Source of the DNA: Cryptosporangium phraense
Lineage (GTDB): Bacteria > Actinomycetota > Actinomycetes > Mycobacteriales > Cryptosporangiaceae
Length of the DNA: 64,000 bases
Reading direction: 5' to 3'
Assembly (NCBI RefSeq): GCF_006912135.1
Contig: NZ_VIRS01000019.1
Coordinates: 62,001-126,000, forward strand
The translations under genes and the position numbers were made by a program. Shown here piece by piece: positions 25,098 through 34,854 of this stretch. The notes under the pieces were generated by a model. It searched no databases and was not told where the DNA came from. It worked only from the letters and a program-made list of their open reading frames with translations. How positions within the stretch are numbered: position 1 is the stretch's first letter; each line of letters opens with the position of its first letter.

Positions 25098-25142
25098 GTC
25101 TACACGTCGTAGACGTCTTACTTATGACTACACCACGTAGAC
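25098..25142. promoter_or_regulatory. Two tandem 17-base palindromes upstream of cydA
   Basis: Site A (25098-25114) is GTCTAC-N5-GTAGAC, perfect. Site B (25126-25142) is GACTAC-N5-GTAGAC, one mismatch. Their starts are 28 bases apart, and AT-rich DNA between them could hold the cydA -10 box. They do not resemble the Rex consensus (TTGTGA-N6-TCACAA). The binding protein is unknown. Confidence 0.6.
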
Positions 25143-25176
25143 GATCGACCGACAACATGGCGTGCCGCACACGAAC

Positions 25177-25209
25177 GACAGCGCCCCGGCCGAGGGCCGG
25201 GGCGCTGTC
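25177..25209 (-). terminator. Strong hairpin after the marR gene
   Basis: Perfect 15-base stem (GACAGCGCCCCGGCC and its complement) with a GAG loop, 13 bases past the marR stop codon. Likely terminates the MFS-marR operon. Confidence 0.8.
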
Positions 25210-25222
25210 GGGACGGCGGAAG

Positions 25223-25663
25223 TCAGGTGGTGCAGAGCCGCGCGGCGAGGGTCTCCAGCACCGGCAGGGCCGCGTCGATCGCGGCCCGCTCCTCCGGGGT
25301 CAGCAGGTCCAGCTGCGCCTGCAGGGCCTTCGCGCGGACGCCGGCCAGCCGGGTCAGGAACTCCTCGCCCTCGTCGGTGATCCGCACCAGGTAGGCCCGA
25401 CGGTCGGCCGGGTCGCTCTCCCGGGCCAGGTAGCCGTTGTTCTCCAGCAGCGCGACGATCCGGGTCATCGTCGACGGGGTGACTCCCTCGCGGATCGCCA
25501 GGTCGCCGGGGCGAATCGGCCCCTCCCGGCGCACGGTGCCGAGCGCCGCGACCGACCCGGGCCCGAGCTCGCTCGGCTCGGTCCGGCGCAGCGCGCGCGA
25601 CAGCCGCGCCAGCGCACTCGGCAGCCGCATCGTGACCTGGTCCTGGACCTCGACGGCGGTCAC
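25223..25663 (-). CDS. MarR-family transcriptional regulator
   Basis: Winged-helix regulator of 146 residues. The MarR pattern is clear: LGTVRREGPIRPGDLAIREGVTPSTMTRIVALLENNGYLARESDPADRRAYLVRITDEGEEFL. The GTG start overlaps the stop of the MFS exporter gene (GTGA), so it is the second gene of that operon. It probably represses the operon through the AGATTAGT palindrome at 27539, being released by the exported compound. Inducer unknown. Confidence 0.9.
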   Translation of the reverse strand: MTAVEVQDQVTMRLPSALARLSRALRRTEPSELGPGSVAALGTVRREGPIRPGDLAIREGVTPSTMTRIVALLENNGYLARESDPADRRAYLVRITDEGEEFLTRLAGVRAKALQAQLDLLTPEERAAIDAALPVLETLAARLCTT

Positions 25664-27531
25664 GACGTGCCGTCCGGGCGCGACACTCCGGCCGCTGCCG
25701 TCTCTTCCTCGGGGACCACCGGGGTCAGCGGCACGGCGCCCTCCACATCGGCTTCGAGTTCGTCGGCGACCTCGCGGTCGTCAGCCGTCGCGGCCGGAGC
25801 GGCCGCGGCCGCGGCCGCGGCTTCGCGGCGGGAGCCGGTGCTTCCGCCGACCAGCGACGCGAGCGCCGCCACCACCATCATGACGGCCGCGGTCACGAAC
25901 ACGACGACCAACCCGTTGTGGAACGGCTCGGAGATCAGCGCCGGGAAGTACTCCTTGCCGGTCAGCGTGGCCGCGTTGGCCGCCGGGATCTGGTCGAGCG
26001 CACCGGTCGGGCCGAGCAGCGAGGCCAGCGGGTTGAACCCGAGGAACGCGGCGAACAGCGTCCCGACCGGCGGCAGCTGGGCGACCTGCCCGGCGATCTC
26101 CGGCGAGACGCCCTGCGACTGCAGCCCCTGGTCGAGCGTCTGCGGCAGGTGCGACGAGAGCCCGGCGATCATCAGCGAGAAGAACACGCCGATCGACAGC
26201 GCCGAGCCGGCGTTGAGGAACATGCCCCGCATCCCGGACGCGACCCCGCGCTGATCGGCCGGCACCGCCCCCATCACCGCCGCGGTGTTCGGTGAGCTGA
26301 ACAGCCCCGACCCGACGCCGTTGGCGAACGTCAGCAGCGCGAACAGCCAGTACGGGAAGTTAACGGGGATCAGCAGCAGCCCCACGAACGAGGCCGCGAC
26401 GATCAGCAGCCCGCCCACCGCGAACTGCTTCGAGCCGTACCGGTCGGACAGCCAGCCCGAGACCGGCCCGGCCACCAGGAAGCCGATCGTCACCGGCAGC
26501 AGGTAGATACCGGCCCACAGCGGCGTCGACTCGTAGGCGTAGCCGTGTCGCGGGAGCCAGATGCCCTGCAGCCAGATGATCAGCATGAACTGCATGCCGC
26601 CGCGGCCGATCGCCGACAGCAGCCCGGCGAAGTTCCCGGCCGCGAACACCTTGTTGCGGAACAGCCCGACGTGGAACATCGGGTACTTCACCCGGGTCTC
26701 GATCACCACGAACGCCGCCAGCAACACGACGCCGCCGATCAGCCCGGCCAGCACCCACGGGTTCGTCCAGCCGGTCGAGTGGTCGCCGTAGGGCTGGATG
26801 CCGTACGTGATCGCGGCCAGCAGCACGCCCAGCCCGACGCCGAACGTGATGTTGCCCAACCAGTCCACCGGGTCGGTCTCGCGCTTCGAGAGCTCGTGCA
26901 GCGACCGGTACGACCAGATCGTGCCGATGATCCCGAGCGGGACGCTGACCCAGAACACCGCTCGCCAGTGCCACTCGGAGAGCAGGCCACCGAGCACCAG
27001 GCCGATGAACGACCCGGCGATCGCCGCCACCTGGTTGATGCCCAGCGCCATGCCCCGCTGGTTGCCCGGGAACGCGTCGGTGAGGATCGCGGTCGAGTTC
27101 GCCATGATCATCGCGCCGCCGACACCCTGGACGACCCGCCAGCCGATCAGCCAGAGCGCACCGGCCCCGCCCATCGCCGGGTCGAGCGAGAGCGCGATCG
27201 ACGAGACCGTGAAGACGACGAAGCCCAGGTTGTAGAGCTTCACCCGGCCGTACATGTCGCCGAGCCGGCCGAACGTCACGACCAGCACCGCGGACACGAG
27301 CAGGAAGCCCATGATCATCCACAGCAGGTAGCTGACGTTGTTCTGGTCCAGCGGGTTGAGCTCGATCCCACGGAAGATCGCCGGCAGCGAGATCAGCACG
27401 ATCGACGAGTTCACCGTGGCCAGCAGCATGCCGACGGTGGTGTTGGAGAGCGCGATCCACTTGTAGCGCGGGTGGTCGCGGTCGAAGCGCCGGGCGGTGG
27501 ACGCTTCGGGCGTGGTCGAGCGAGGTGGCAT
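25660..27531 (-). CDS. MFS drug efflux protein, DHA2/EmrB-QacA type
   Basis: Exporter of 623 residues with about 14 helices. MFS motif A is GRLGDMYGRVKLYN after helix 2, and motif C-like GINQVAAIAGSFIGLVLGG marks an antiporter. A long external loop between the last helices (LPPVGTLFAAFLGFNPLASLLGPTGALDQIPAANA..) and an Ala-rich acidic cytoplasmic tail finish it. ATG at 27531 is selected because a TAATCT box lies seven bases upstream, implying a leaderless mRNA. Operon with marR downstream. Confidence 0.9.
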   Translation of the reverse strand: MPPRSTTPEASTARRFDRDHPRYKWIALSNTTVGMLLATVNSSIVLISLPAIFRGIELNPLDQNNVSYLLWMIMGFLLVSAVLVVTFGRLGDMYGRVKLYNLGFVVFTVSSIALSLDPAMGGAGALWLIGWRVVQGVGGAMIMANSTAILTDAFPGNQRGMALGINQVAAIAGSFIGLVLGGLLSEWHWRAVFWVSVPLGIIGTIWSYRSLHELSKRETDPVDWLGNITFGVGLGVLLAAITYGIQPYGDHSTGWTNPWVLAGLIGGVVLLAAFVVIETRVKYPMFHVGLFRNKVFAAGNFAGLLSAIGRGGMQFMLIIWLQGIWLPRHGYAYESTPLWAGIYLLPVTIGFLVAGPVSGWLSDRYGSKQFAVGGLLIVAASFVGLLLIPVNFPYWLFALLTFANGVGSGLFSSPNTAAVMGAVPADQRGVASGMRGMFLNAGSALSIGVFFSLMIAGLSSHLPQTLDQGLQSQGVSPEIAGQVAQLPPVGTLFAAFLGFNPLASLLGPTGALDQIPAANAATLTGKEYFPALISEPFHNGLVVVFVTAAVMMVVAALASLVGGSTGSRREAAAAAAAAPAATADDREVADELEADVEGAVPLTPVVPEEETAAAGVSRPDGTS

Positions 27532-27538
27532 GGTTCCC

Positions 27539-27566
27539 AGATTAGTTGCTTGACGCCTACTAATCT
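27539..27566 (-). promoter_or_regulatory. MarR-type operator overlapping the MFS promoter
   Basis: Perfect inverted repeat AGATTAGT-N12-ACTAATCT. On the minus strand the proximal arm contains TAATCT (27544-27539), seven bases before the ATG at 27531, so a bound repressor would cover the -10 box. Confidence 0.65.
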
Positions 27567-27589
27567 TTTCGAGTGACCGGCTTAACACA

Positions 27590-27621
27590 AGTGACCGGCT
27601 CCCCCCGTGGAGCCGGTCACT
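27590..27621 (-). terminator. Hairpin after the hypothetical gene at 27634
   Basis: Perfect 12-base stem AGTGACCGGCTC / GAGCCGGTCACT with an eight-base loop, starting 12 bases past the stop codon at 27634. Confidence 0.75.
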
Positions 27622-27633
27622 CGAATCGTCCGG

Positions 27634-28335
27634 TCAGACCGCGGCGGCCAGCGTGCCGGCCGGCACTCCGCTGGTCACGATCTGGGCCAGCGCGGTCAGC
27701 GCGGCCCGCCCGTCCACGGTCAGCAGCTGGCCGCCCGGCCGGCGCACCGCCCGGACCGGCACCTGCAGCAGGTCGGCCGCGCGCACCAGCGTCGTGGCCG
27801 ACCACGGGTCGCCGACGCGCACCGCGAGCCCGTCCGGCCCACCGCGCCCGGGCCCCACGGCCAGCAGCGCGGCCCGCCAGGCCGCCGCCGCGACGACGAG
27901 CTCCCGCCGGCGCCGTCCCGGCCCGACCGCCGGCCCGACCGAGCGCAGCGCGGTGGCCCCGGCCGACGCCGATCGGGCCAGCACCTCCTGCACCTGGCCG
28001 CCGGATTCGCGGGGAACCGTGACCCGGTGGATCTCGTAGCGGTGACGCCCGCCCTGGTACCCCGACTCGACCGCGGCCAGCGGCGCGATCGCGCTCAGCG
28101 CGGCGACCAGCCGGCGGGCGGCGGCGTCGGTGTCGAACTCGGCGAGCAGCCCCGGCTCGGGCGCGACCCGCTCCGGCCGGTTGTGGTGGACGGTGGGTCG
28201 GGTACTGGGCGAACGGCACACTCCGGGCCGCGCGGCCGAACGAACCAGCATGGCCGCCTCGAACGGCGCCCACGCGGGATCGAGCGGTGCGCGGACCATC
28301 GCTGCGCGCAGCGCGTCCACCTCCGAGCGGATCAT
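27634..28335 (-). CDS. Hypothetical protein
   Basis: A 233-residue soluble protein, ATG at 28335 with GGGAGG upstream. The N-terminal part is helical (MIRSEVDALRAAMVRAPLDPAW), followed by a short Arg/Pro linker, a beta-strand stretch (GYQGGRHRYEIHRVTVPRE), an Ala-rich helix block and a final segment (LLQVPVRAVRRPGGQLLTVDGRAALTALAQ). No membrane helix or signal peptide. I do not recognise a family. It is monocistronic and bounded by a terminator on the left and a divergent promoter region on the right. Confidence 0.6.
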   Translation of the reverse strand: MIRSEVDALRAAMVRAPLDPAWAPFEAAMLVRSAARPGVCRSPSTRPTVHHNRPERVAPEPGLLAEFDTDAAARRLVAALSAIAPLAAVESGYQGGRHRYEIHRVTVPRESGGQVQEVLARSASAGATALRSVGPAVGPGRRRRELVVAAAAWRAALLAVGPGRGGPDGLAVRVGDPWSATTLVRAADLLQVPVRAVRRPGGQLLTVDGRAALTALAQIVTSGVPAGTLAAAV

Positions 28336-28507
28336 GGTGACCTCCCAGCCCATCAGGTCCCGTGTTCTCCGTTGGCGAAGAGCATCCGCGTCGGCAGTCC
28401 GGGAGGCCGCATATCTGAGCTACTTCTGAGGAGTCCGCTTCTGCCCGGCTGAGCACAGAAATGCGCTGGAAACAGAAGTGTTCTTCCGTCACAGGACGTC
28501 GGCCCAC

Positions 28508-28513
28508 TAGCGT
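28508..28513 (+). promoter_or_regulatory. Leaderless -10 box TAGCGT
   Basis: TAGCGT, six bases, then the GTG start of the DUF3052 gene at 28520. No Shine-Dalgarno sequence present. Confidence 0.5.
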
Positions 28514-28519
28514 GTCCGC

Positions 28520-28924
28520 GTGACCTCCGGCTACTCGGGCTACAGTGGCACGCCGTTGCCTCGCAAGCTGGGGGTGAAATCCGGCCACCGTGTCCTGCTC
28601 GACGGCGCACCTCCGTCGTTCGCGCTGGAGCCCCTTCCGGACGACGTCAGCGTCGACCGCGGGCCCGCCGACGGCGAGCCCTACGACGTCGCCCTGGTCT
28701 TCTGTCCGGACGCGGACGCGCTGCAGGCGCGCTGGCCGGTCGTGCACCCGCGGACGACGAGCGCGGGAGCGCTCTGGGTCGCCTGGCCGAAGGGGCGCCG
28801 GGAGTTCGGGGAGAACGCCGTCCGCGAGTACGGGCTGACCCACGGGCGGGTCGACACGAAGGTCTGCGCGATCGACGCGACCTGGTCGGGGCTGAAGTTC
28901 GTGATCCGGGTGGCCGATCGGTGA
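28520..28924 (+). CDS. DUF3052 domain protein
   Basis: A 134-residue soluble protein with the DUF3052 opening GYSGTPLPRKLGVKSGHRVLLDGAP and the family string ALWVAWPKGRREFGENAVREYGLTHGRVDTKVCAIDATWSGLKFVIR. The family is widespread in actinobacteria with no established function. The GTG start lies six bases after a TAGCGT box (leaderless layout). Its stop overlaps the GTG of the ABC ATPase gene, so it leads the operon with the exporter; that linkage is the only functional hint. Confidence 0.85.
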   Translation: MTSGYSGYSGTPLPRKLGVKSGHRVLLDGAPPSFALEPLPDDVSVDRGPADGEPYDVALVFCPDADALQARWPVVHPRTTSAGALWVAWPKGRREFGENAVREYGLTHGRVDTKVCAIDATWSGLKFVIRVADR

Positions 28925-29820
28925 CCGGTCGGATCGTCGTCAGTGGGCTCACCAAGCAGTTCGGCGCGATCCGGGCCGTCGACGACCTCTCGTTCACGGT
29001 CGAGCCAGGCACGGTCACCGGATTCCTCGGGCCGAACGGCGCCGGCAAGACCACGACCCTCCGGATGCTTCTCGGGCTGGTCGCGCCCACCGCGGGCAGC
29101 GCGACGATCGGCGGCCTCCGCTACGCCGACCTGCCCCGGCCCCTCGCCGTAGTGGGCGCCGCGCTCGAGGCCTCTGGCTTCCACAAGCGCCGCACCGGCC
29201 GCGCCCACCTGCGGATCCTCTGTGCGGCCGCCGGCCTCCCGGCCCGGCGCGCCGACGAGGTGCTGGAACTCGTCGGCATGACGCCGGCGGCCGGACGGCG
29301 GGTCGGCGGCTACTCGATGGGCATGCGTCAGCGGCTCGGGCTGGCCCAGGCGCTGCTCGGCGACCCGCAGGTACTGATCCTCGACGAGCCGGCGAACGGC
29401 CTCGACCCGGCCGGCATCCACTGGCTCCGGGAGCTGCTGCGCTCGCTGGCCGCCGCGGGCAAGACCGTGCTCGTCTCGTCGCACCTGCTCAGCGAGGTCG
29501 AGCAGACCGTCGACGACGTCGTCATCATCGCGGCCGGCCGGAGCGTGCGGCAGGGGCGGGTGTCCGACCTGAAGGCGCAGGCCCAGTCGGCCGTCCGGGT
29601 CCGGACGCCGAGCCCGGACCGGCTGGTGCAGGCGTTGCCGGGGGTCACGGTGCGGCCCGGCCCGGAGCCGGGGGTCGTGCTGGTCGAGCGGATGCCGGCC
29701 GCCGACATCGGACGCATCGCGCTGGCCGTCGGCGTCGAGCTGCACGAGCTGACGCCGGTCCAGTCCGACCTGCAGGACCTGTTCCTGGCCCTCACCGGCA
29801 GCCAGGCGGGCGTCCGATGA
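28921..29820 (+). CDS. ABC-2 exporter ATP-binding protein
   Basis: ATPase of 299 residues: Walker A GPNGAGKTT, the signature-region YSMGMRQRLGLAQALLG, and Walker B VLILDEPANGLDP. It belongs to the CcmA/BcrA-like group in which the signature reads S-x-GMRQR. The C-terminal domain after residue 210 is the usual extension. GTG start overlapping the DUF3052 stop; its own stop overlaps the permease ATG (ATGA). Works with the downstream permease; substrate unknown. Confidence 0.9.
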   Translation: MTGRIVVSGLTKQFGAIRAVDDLSFTVEPGTVTGFLGPNGAGKTTTLRMLLGLVAPTAGSATIGGLRYADLPRPLAVVGAALEASGFHKRRTGRAHLRILCAAAGLPARRADEVLELVGMTPAAGRRVGGYSMGMRQRLGLAQALLGDPQVLILDEPANGLDPAGIHWLRELLRSLAAAGKTVLVSSHLLSEVEQTVDDVVIIAAGRSVRQGRVSDLKAQAQSAVRVRTPSPDRLVQALPGVTVRPGPEPGVVLVERMPAADIGRIALAVGVELHELTPVQSDLQDLFLALTGSQAGVR

Positions 29821-30608
29821 ACACGATCCGGTCGGAGCTGTTGAAGATCCGGTCGCTCTCGATCGGCTGGACGACCGCCCTGGGCACGCTGCTGGTGACC
29901 GTCGTGGCGCTGTTGTTCTGGTATTTGATCCTGCAGTCGCAGATCGGGCCGGGCACGGATCGGGAAGGCAGCGCGCCCGATCTCGCCGAAACGGTGTTCA
30001 CGTCCGGGCAGTATTTCGGCCTGCTCCTGACGATGATCTTCGGCGTCACGATCGTGACCAGCGAATATTCGCACCAGACGATCACCGCGACATTCCTCGC
30101 CACGCCGAAACGCAGCCGGGTGGTGCTGGCGAAAATCGCCGCCGGGCTGTTCTGCGCATTTCTGTTCTTCGCGATCAGCACGGTGCTGGCGGTGGGCGCG
30201 GGCAGCGCGATCCTGGTCTCGCTCGACGTCCCGCTCCGGGCCGGGCTGGGCACCGGACTGGGGGCGGTCGCGCTCAACGCGCTGGCCTACTTCGTCTGGG
30301 TGATCTTCGGCGTCGGGCTGGGGACGCTGCTGCGCAACCAGGTGGCCGCGGTCGTCGTCGCGATCGTGCTCTACCTCGGAGAACTCGGCGGGCAGCTGGT
30401 GTTCTCGCAGCTCGCCTCCGCGTTCGAACGCGACTGGATCTCCGATCTGCAGTACTACCTGCCGGGTGGGGCGTCCCGGGCGATGACGTCGCTGGTTCCG
30501 GCCGACGGCGTCCCGCACTGGTGGGTGGCCGCGCTGGTGCTGCTGGCCTACGGAATTCTGACGACCGCGTACGGAACGCTGGTCACCGCGGCGCGCGACG
30601 TGAGCTGA
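29817..30608 (+). CDS. ABC-2 exporter permease
   Basis: Membrane protein of 263 residues with six helices, starting NTIRSELLKIRSLSIGWTTALGTLLVTVVALLF, typical of bacitracin/lantibiotic-type ABC-2 permeases. The conserved TSEYSHQTITATFLATPKRSRVVLAK coupling loop follows the second helix. The ATG overlaps the ATPase stop. It forms the membrane half of the exporter encoded by this operon. Confidence 0.88.
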   Translation: MNTIRSELLKIRSLSIGWTTALGTLLVTVVALLFWYLILQSQIGPGTDREGSAPDLAETVFTSGQYFGLLLTMIFGVTIVTSEYSHQTITATFLATPKRSRVVLAKIAAGLFCAFLFFAISTVLAVGAGSAILVSLDVPLRAGLGTGLGAVALNALAYFVWVIFGVGLGTLLRNQVAAVVVAIVLYLGELGGQLVFSQLASAFERDWISDLQYYLPGGASRAMTSLVPADGVPHWWVAALVLLAYGILTTAYGTLVTAARDVS

Positions 30609-30638
30609 ACCGATAAGGGTTCCGGAACGTAGCGGGAA

Positions 30639-30660
30639 TCGAGTGTCATAGTGCACTCGA
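30639..30660 (+). terminator. Hairpin between the ABC operon and kgd
   Basis: TCGAGTG and CACTCGA form a perfect seven-base stem with an eight-base loop, 30 bases after the permease stop. Candidate terminator; it could also be a regulatory palindrome for kgd. Confidence 0.45.
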
Positions 30661-30787
30661 GGTCCGTAACGCGTGCTGGGCGCTCGGCACTGAACTTGCT
30701 CTCGGCGTAGCCTGGGCAGTTGCGGCTAGGGCCGCACAATTACGAACCGTACGCACGAGTAGCTGAGAAGAAGGCGAACACGCGGCC

Positions 30788-33700
30788 GTGTCGACGCAGA
30801 GCAGCACCAGCCCACAGACCGAGGACTCCCTGGCGGCCTTCGGGGCCAACGAATGGGTGGTCGAGGAGATCTACCAGCAGTACCTCGCCGACCCGGCCAG
30901 CGTCGATCCGGCCTGGCACGAGTTTTTCGCCGACTACAAGCCGACCGGTGGCGCCGGTCCGACGAGCGGTCCGTCCGGGAACGGCGCCGCCGCGTCCGCG
31001 CCGACCAAGGACCGCGCCGACGGTCGCGCCGGAGGCTCGACGTCGTCGTCGAACGGCTCGGTGCCCACGCCTGCTGAGCTCGCGAACAAGACGGCCCCGA
31101 AGCCGGCTCCGCCCAAGCCCGGCCCCAAGCCCGGGCCGTCGGCCGGCGTCGTCCCGACCCCGGTCGCGAAGCCCGCGCCGCCGAAGGGTGCGACGGCCGC
31201 GCCGGTGAAACCCGCGCCGGCCAAGCCGGCCCCGGCGGCGAAGGCCGAGGCGTCGGCGAAGCCGGCCGAGGCTCCGGCCGAGAAGACCGGTCCGGAGACG
31301 AGGACGATCCGCGGCGCCGCGGCTCGGATCGTGCAGAACATGGAGGCCTCGCTCGAGGTCCCGACCGCCACCAGCGTGCGGGCGGTCCCGGCCAAGCTGC
31401 TGGCCGACAACCGCATCGTGATCAACTCGAACCTGGCGCGCTCGCGCGGCGGGAAGGTCAGCTTCACCCACCTGATCGGGTGGGCCCAGGTCAAGGCCGC
31501 GATCGACCACCCGGAGATGAACAACTCCTACACCGAGGTCGACGGCAAGCCCGCGCTGGTCATCCCCGACCACATCAACCTCGGCCTGGCCATCGACCTG
31601 CAGCAGAAGGACGGCAGCCGGTCGCTCGTCGTCGCCAGCATCAAGAAGTGCGAGACGCTCGACTTCCAGCAGTTCTGGCAGGCCTATGAGGACATCGTCC
31701 GCCGGGCCCGGAACGGCAAGCTCACCACCGACGACTTCGCCGGCACCACGATCAGCCTGACGAACCCCGGCGGCATCGGCACCGTCCACTCGATGCCCCG
31801 GCTCACCAAGGGCCAGGGCGCGATCATCGGCGTCGGCGCGATGGAGTACCCGGCCGAGTTCTCCGGGCTCTCCGAGGAGCAGCTGGCCAACAACGCGATC
31901 AGCAAGGTCATCACGCTGACCAGCACGTACGACCACCGCATCATCCAGGGTGCGCAGTCGGGCGAGTTCCTCAAGCGGATGCACCAGCTGCTGCTGGGCT
32001 CGGACGGGTTCTACGACGAGATCTTCGCGTCGCTGCGCATCCCGTACGAGCCGGTGCGCTGGGTCCGCGACGTCACGACCGTGCACGAGGGCGAGATCGA
32101 CAAGACCTCGCGCATCCTCGAGCTGATCCACTCCTACCGGGTCCGCGGCCACCTGATGGCCGACACCGACCCGCTCGAGTACCGCCAGCGCCGCCACGCC
32201 GACCTCGACATTCTCGAGCACGGCCTGACGCTCTGGGACCTCGACCGGTCGTTCCCGGTCGGCGGTTTCGCCGGCAACCGGACGATGAAGCTGCGCGAGA
32301 TCCTCGGCGTGCTGCGCGACTCGTACTGCCGCCGCATCGGCGTCGAGTACATGCACATCCAGGACCCGGCCGAGCGGGCCTGGATCGCCAAGCGCGTCGA
32401 GGTGAAGCACGCCAAGCCCGACACCGAGACGCAGAAGCGCATCCTGTCGAAGCTGAACGAGGCCGAGGCCTTCGAGACGTTCCTGCAGACGAAGTTCGTC
32501 GGCCAGAAGCGGTTCTCGCTGGAGGGCGCCGAGGCGGTCATCCCGCTGCTCGACGAGGTGCTGCAGGCGTCGGCCGAGGACGACCTGGACGAGCTGGTCA
32601 TCGGCATGGCCCACCGCGGACGCCTGAACGTGCTCACGAACATCGTCGGCAAGCCGTACGAGAAGGTGTTCAACGAGTTCGAGGGCAACATGGACCCGGA
32701 GTCCACCCAGGGCTCGGGCGACGTGAAGTACCACCTCGGCGCGGAGTCGAAGTACACGACGCCGGACGGCCAACACACGATCAAGGTGTCGCTGACCAGC
32801 AACCCCTCGCACCTGGAGGCGGTCAACCCGGTGCTCGAGGGCATCGTCCGGGCCAAGCAGGACGTGCTCGACAAGGGCCTCGAGGGCTTCACCGTGCTGC
32901 CGGTCCTGCTGCACGGCGACGCCGCGTTCGCCGGTCAGGGCGTGGTCGCCGAGACGCTGAACCTCTCCCAGCTGCGTGGGTACCGCACCGGCGGCACCGT
33001 GCACGTCGTCGTCAACAACCAGGTCGGCTTCACCACCGCACCGGCGTACTCGCGGTCGAGCTTCTACTCGACCGACGTGGCCCGGATGATCCAGGCGCCG
33101 ATCTTCCACGTGAACGGCGACGACCCCGAGGCCTGCATCCGGGTGGCCCGGCTCGCGTTCGACTACCGCCAGGCGTTCCACAAGGACGTCGTCATCGACC
33201 TGGTCTGCTACCGCCGCCGGGGGCACAACGAGGGCGACGACCCTTCGATGAGCAACCCGGAGATGTACGCGATCATCGACAACAAGCGGAGCGTCCGGAA
33301 GCTCTACACCGAGGCGCTGATCGGCCGCGGCGACATCACGGTCGACGAGGCCGAGGAAGCCCTCAAGGACTTCCAGGGCAAGCTCGAGCAGGTCTTCCGC
33401 GCGACGAAGGACTCGACCCAGACGTCCCGGCGCGAGCCGACGCTGCAGTCGAACCCGTCCTCGCAGGTCGTCGAGACCGCGGTGTCGCTCGACCTGCTGC
33501 ACCGGGTCGGCGACGCGCACGTGGACTACCCGGAGGGCTTCCACCCCCACCCGCGGGTCAAGCCGCTGATGGAGAAGCGCCGGAAGATGGCCTACGAGGG
33601 CAACGTCGACTGGGCGTTCGGCGAGATCCTCGCGCTCGGCACGCTGGTCGCCGAGGGCAAGATCGTCCGGCTGGCCGGGCAGGACTCCCGCCGCGGGACG

Positions 33701-34663
33701 TTCGTCCAGCGCCACTCGGTGCTGATCGACAAGGAGAACGGGTCGGAGTTCACGCCGCTCGACCTGCTCGGCGCCCGCAACAACCAGGGCACCGGCCGGT
33801 TCTTCGTCCACGACTCGCTGCTCAGCGAGTACGCGGCGATGGGCTTCGAGTACGGCTACTCACTGGCCATGCCGGACGCGCTGGTGCTCTGGGAGGCGCA
33901 GTTCGGCGACTTCGTGAACGGCGCCCAGACCGTGATCGACGAGTTCGTCTCGTCCGGTGAGGCGAAGTGGGGCCAGCGCTCCGGCGTCGGCCTGCTGCTG
34001 CCGCACGGCCAGGAGGGTCAGGGCCCCGACCACTCGTCCGGCCGCATCGAGCGCTTCCTGCAGATGTGCGCGGAAGACAACATGACGGTCGTCGACTGCA
34101 CGACGCCGGCGAACTGGTTCCACCTGCTGCGTCGCCAGGCGCTGTCGGGCATCCACCGTCCGCTGGTCGCGTTCACGCCGAAGTCGCTGCTCCGGCACCG
34201 GGCCGCCGTGTCGTCGCTGGAGGAGTTCACCGAGGGCAGCAAGTTCCAGCCGGTCATCGACGACCCGGGCATCGACGGCGTCAAGCCCGACCCGGCCAAG
34301 GTCAAGCGGGTCCTGCTCTGCTCGGGCAAGCTCTACTACGACCTGGCCGCGGCCCGGGCGCAGCGCAAGCTCGACGACGTCGCGATCGTCCGGCTCGAGC
34401 AGCTCTACCCGCTGCCGGTCACCGAGGCGCGCGAGGTTCTCGGCCGTTACCCGAACGCCGAGGACCACGTCTGGGTGCAGGAGGAGGCCGCGAACCAGGG
34501 CGCCTGGAGCTTCGTCGCGCTGAACCTGCTCGAGCAGCTCGAGGGCGTCCGGCTGCGCCGGGTCTCCCGCAAGGCGGCGGCGTCGCCGGCCGTCGGGTCG
34601 GCCAAGGTGCACGAGCAGGAGCAGAAGGCGCTGATCGAGGCCGCTCTGCCGAGCGGCGCCTGA
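30788..34663 (+). CDS. kgd: Multifunctional 2-oxoglutarate decarboxylase/dehydrogenase Kgd (SucA type)
   Basis: TCA-cycle enzyme of 1291 residues combining an E2-like domain with E1. The N-terminus (..[29 protein letters not shown]) is the E1 anchor helix. A Pro/Ala/Lys-rich linker covers about residues 60-165. The succinyltransferase domain has its active site at [11 protein letters not shown] (about residue 380). The thiamine-dependent E1 domain shows [11 protein letters not shown] (about 608), [20 protein letters not shown] (about 777) and [13 protein letters not shown]. There is no lipoyl domain, as in mycobacterial Kgd, which is regulated by the FHA protein GarA. GTG start. The long Pro/Ala linker accounts for the length above about 1230. 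Confidence 0.95.
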   Translation: MSTQSSTSPQTEDSLAAFGANEWVVEEIYQQYLADPASVDPAWHEFFADYKPTGGAGPTSGPSGNGAAASAPTKDRADGRAGGSTSSSNGSVPTPAELANKTAPKPAPPKPGPKPGPSAGVVPTPVAKPAPPKGATAAPVKPAPAKPAPAAKAEASAKPAEAPAEKTGPETRTIRGAAARIVQNMEASLEVPTATSVRAVPAKLLADNRIVINSNLARSRGGKVSFTHLIGWAQVKAAIDHPEMNNSYTEVDGKPALVIPDHINLGLAIDLQQKDGSRSLVVASIKKCETLDFQQFWQAYEDIVRRARNGKLTTDDFAGTTISLTNPGGIGTVHSMPRLTKGQGAIIGVGAMEYPAEFSGLSEEQLANNAISKVITLTSTYDHRIIQGAQSGEFLKRMHQLLLGSDGFYDEIFASLRIPYEPVRWVRDVTTVHEGEIDKTSRILELIHSYRVRGHLMADTDPLEYRQRRHADLDILEHGLTLWDLDRSFPVGGFAGNRTMKLREILGVLRDSYCRRIGVEYMHIQDPAERAWIAKRVEVKHAKPDTETQKRILSKLNEAEAFETFLQTKFVGQKRFSLEGAEAVIPLLDEVLQASAEDDLDELVIGMAHRGRLNVLTNIVGKPYEKVFNEFEGNMDPESTQGSGDVKYHLGAESKYTTPDGQHTIKVSLTSNPSHLEAVNPVLEGIVRAKQDVLDKGLEGFTVLPVLLHGDAAFAGQGVVAETLNLSQLRGYRTGGTVHVVVNNQVGFTTAPAYSRSSFYSTDVARMIQAPIFHVNGDDPEACIRVARLAFDYRQAFHKDVVIDLVCYRRRGHNEGDDPSMSNPEMYAIIDNKRSVRKLYTEALIGRGDITVDEAEEALKDFQGKLEQVFRATKDSTQTSRREPTLQSNPSSQVVETAVSLDLLHRVGDAHVDYPEGFHPHPRVKPLMEKRRKMAYEGNVDWAFGEILALGTLVAEGKIVRLAGQDSRRGTFVQRHSVLIDKENGSEFTPLDLLGARNNQGTGRFFVHDSLLSEYAAMGFEYGYSLAMPDALVLWEAQFGDFVNGAQTVIDEFVSSGEAKWGQRSGVGLLLPHGQEGQGPDHSSGRIERFLQMCAEDNMTVVDCTTPANWFHLLRRQALSGIHRPLVAFTPKSLLRHRAAVSSLEEFTEGSKFQPVIDDPGIDGVKPDPAKVKRVLLCSGKLYYDLAAARAQRKLDDVAIVRLEQLYPLPVTEAREVLGRYPNAEDHVWVQEEAANQGAWSFVALNLLEQLEGVRLRRVSRKAAASPAVGSAKVHEQEQKALIEAALPSGA

Positions 34664-34842
34664 TGTACTTCACCGACAAGGGCATCGAGGAGCTGGTCGA
34701 GCGTCGCGGGGAGGAGACCGTGACGCTCGGCTGGCTCGCCGATCAGCTGCGCACGTTCGTCGATCTCAACCCCGATTTCGAGATCCCGATCGAGCGCCTG
34801 GCCACGTTCATCGCCCGCAGCGACGAAGACGACGACGAATAG
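34663..34842 (+). CDS. DUF6104 small protein coupled to kgd
   Basis: A 59-residue acidic protein, [35 protein letters not shown].., ending in a Asp/Glu run. It matches the DUF6104 pattern that follows kgd in other actinobacteria. The ATG shares one base with the kgd stop (TGATG), so translation is coupled. Function unknown; the tight link suggests a role with the 2-oxoglutarate complex. Confidence 0.8.
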   Translation: MYFTDKGIEELVERRGEETVTLGWLADQLRTFVDLNPDFEIPIERLATFIARSDEDDDE

Positions 34843-34854
34843 CCCGTGAGGCCG

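Noticed and set aside
25098-25114. Rex operator for cydA
   Set aside because: Sequence GTCTAC-N5-GTAGAC does not resemble the TTGTGA-N6-TCACAA Rex consensus.
30740-33811. A 1023-codon open frame on the minus strand opposite kgd
   Set aside because: It mirrors the high-GC codon bias of kgd, is low in complexity (Val/Arg/Leu/Asp) and matches no family; kgd on the plus strand is certain.
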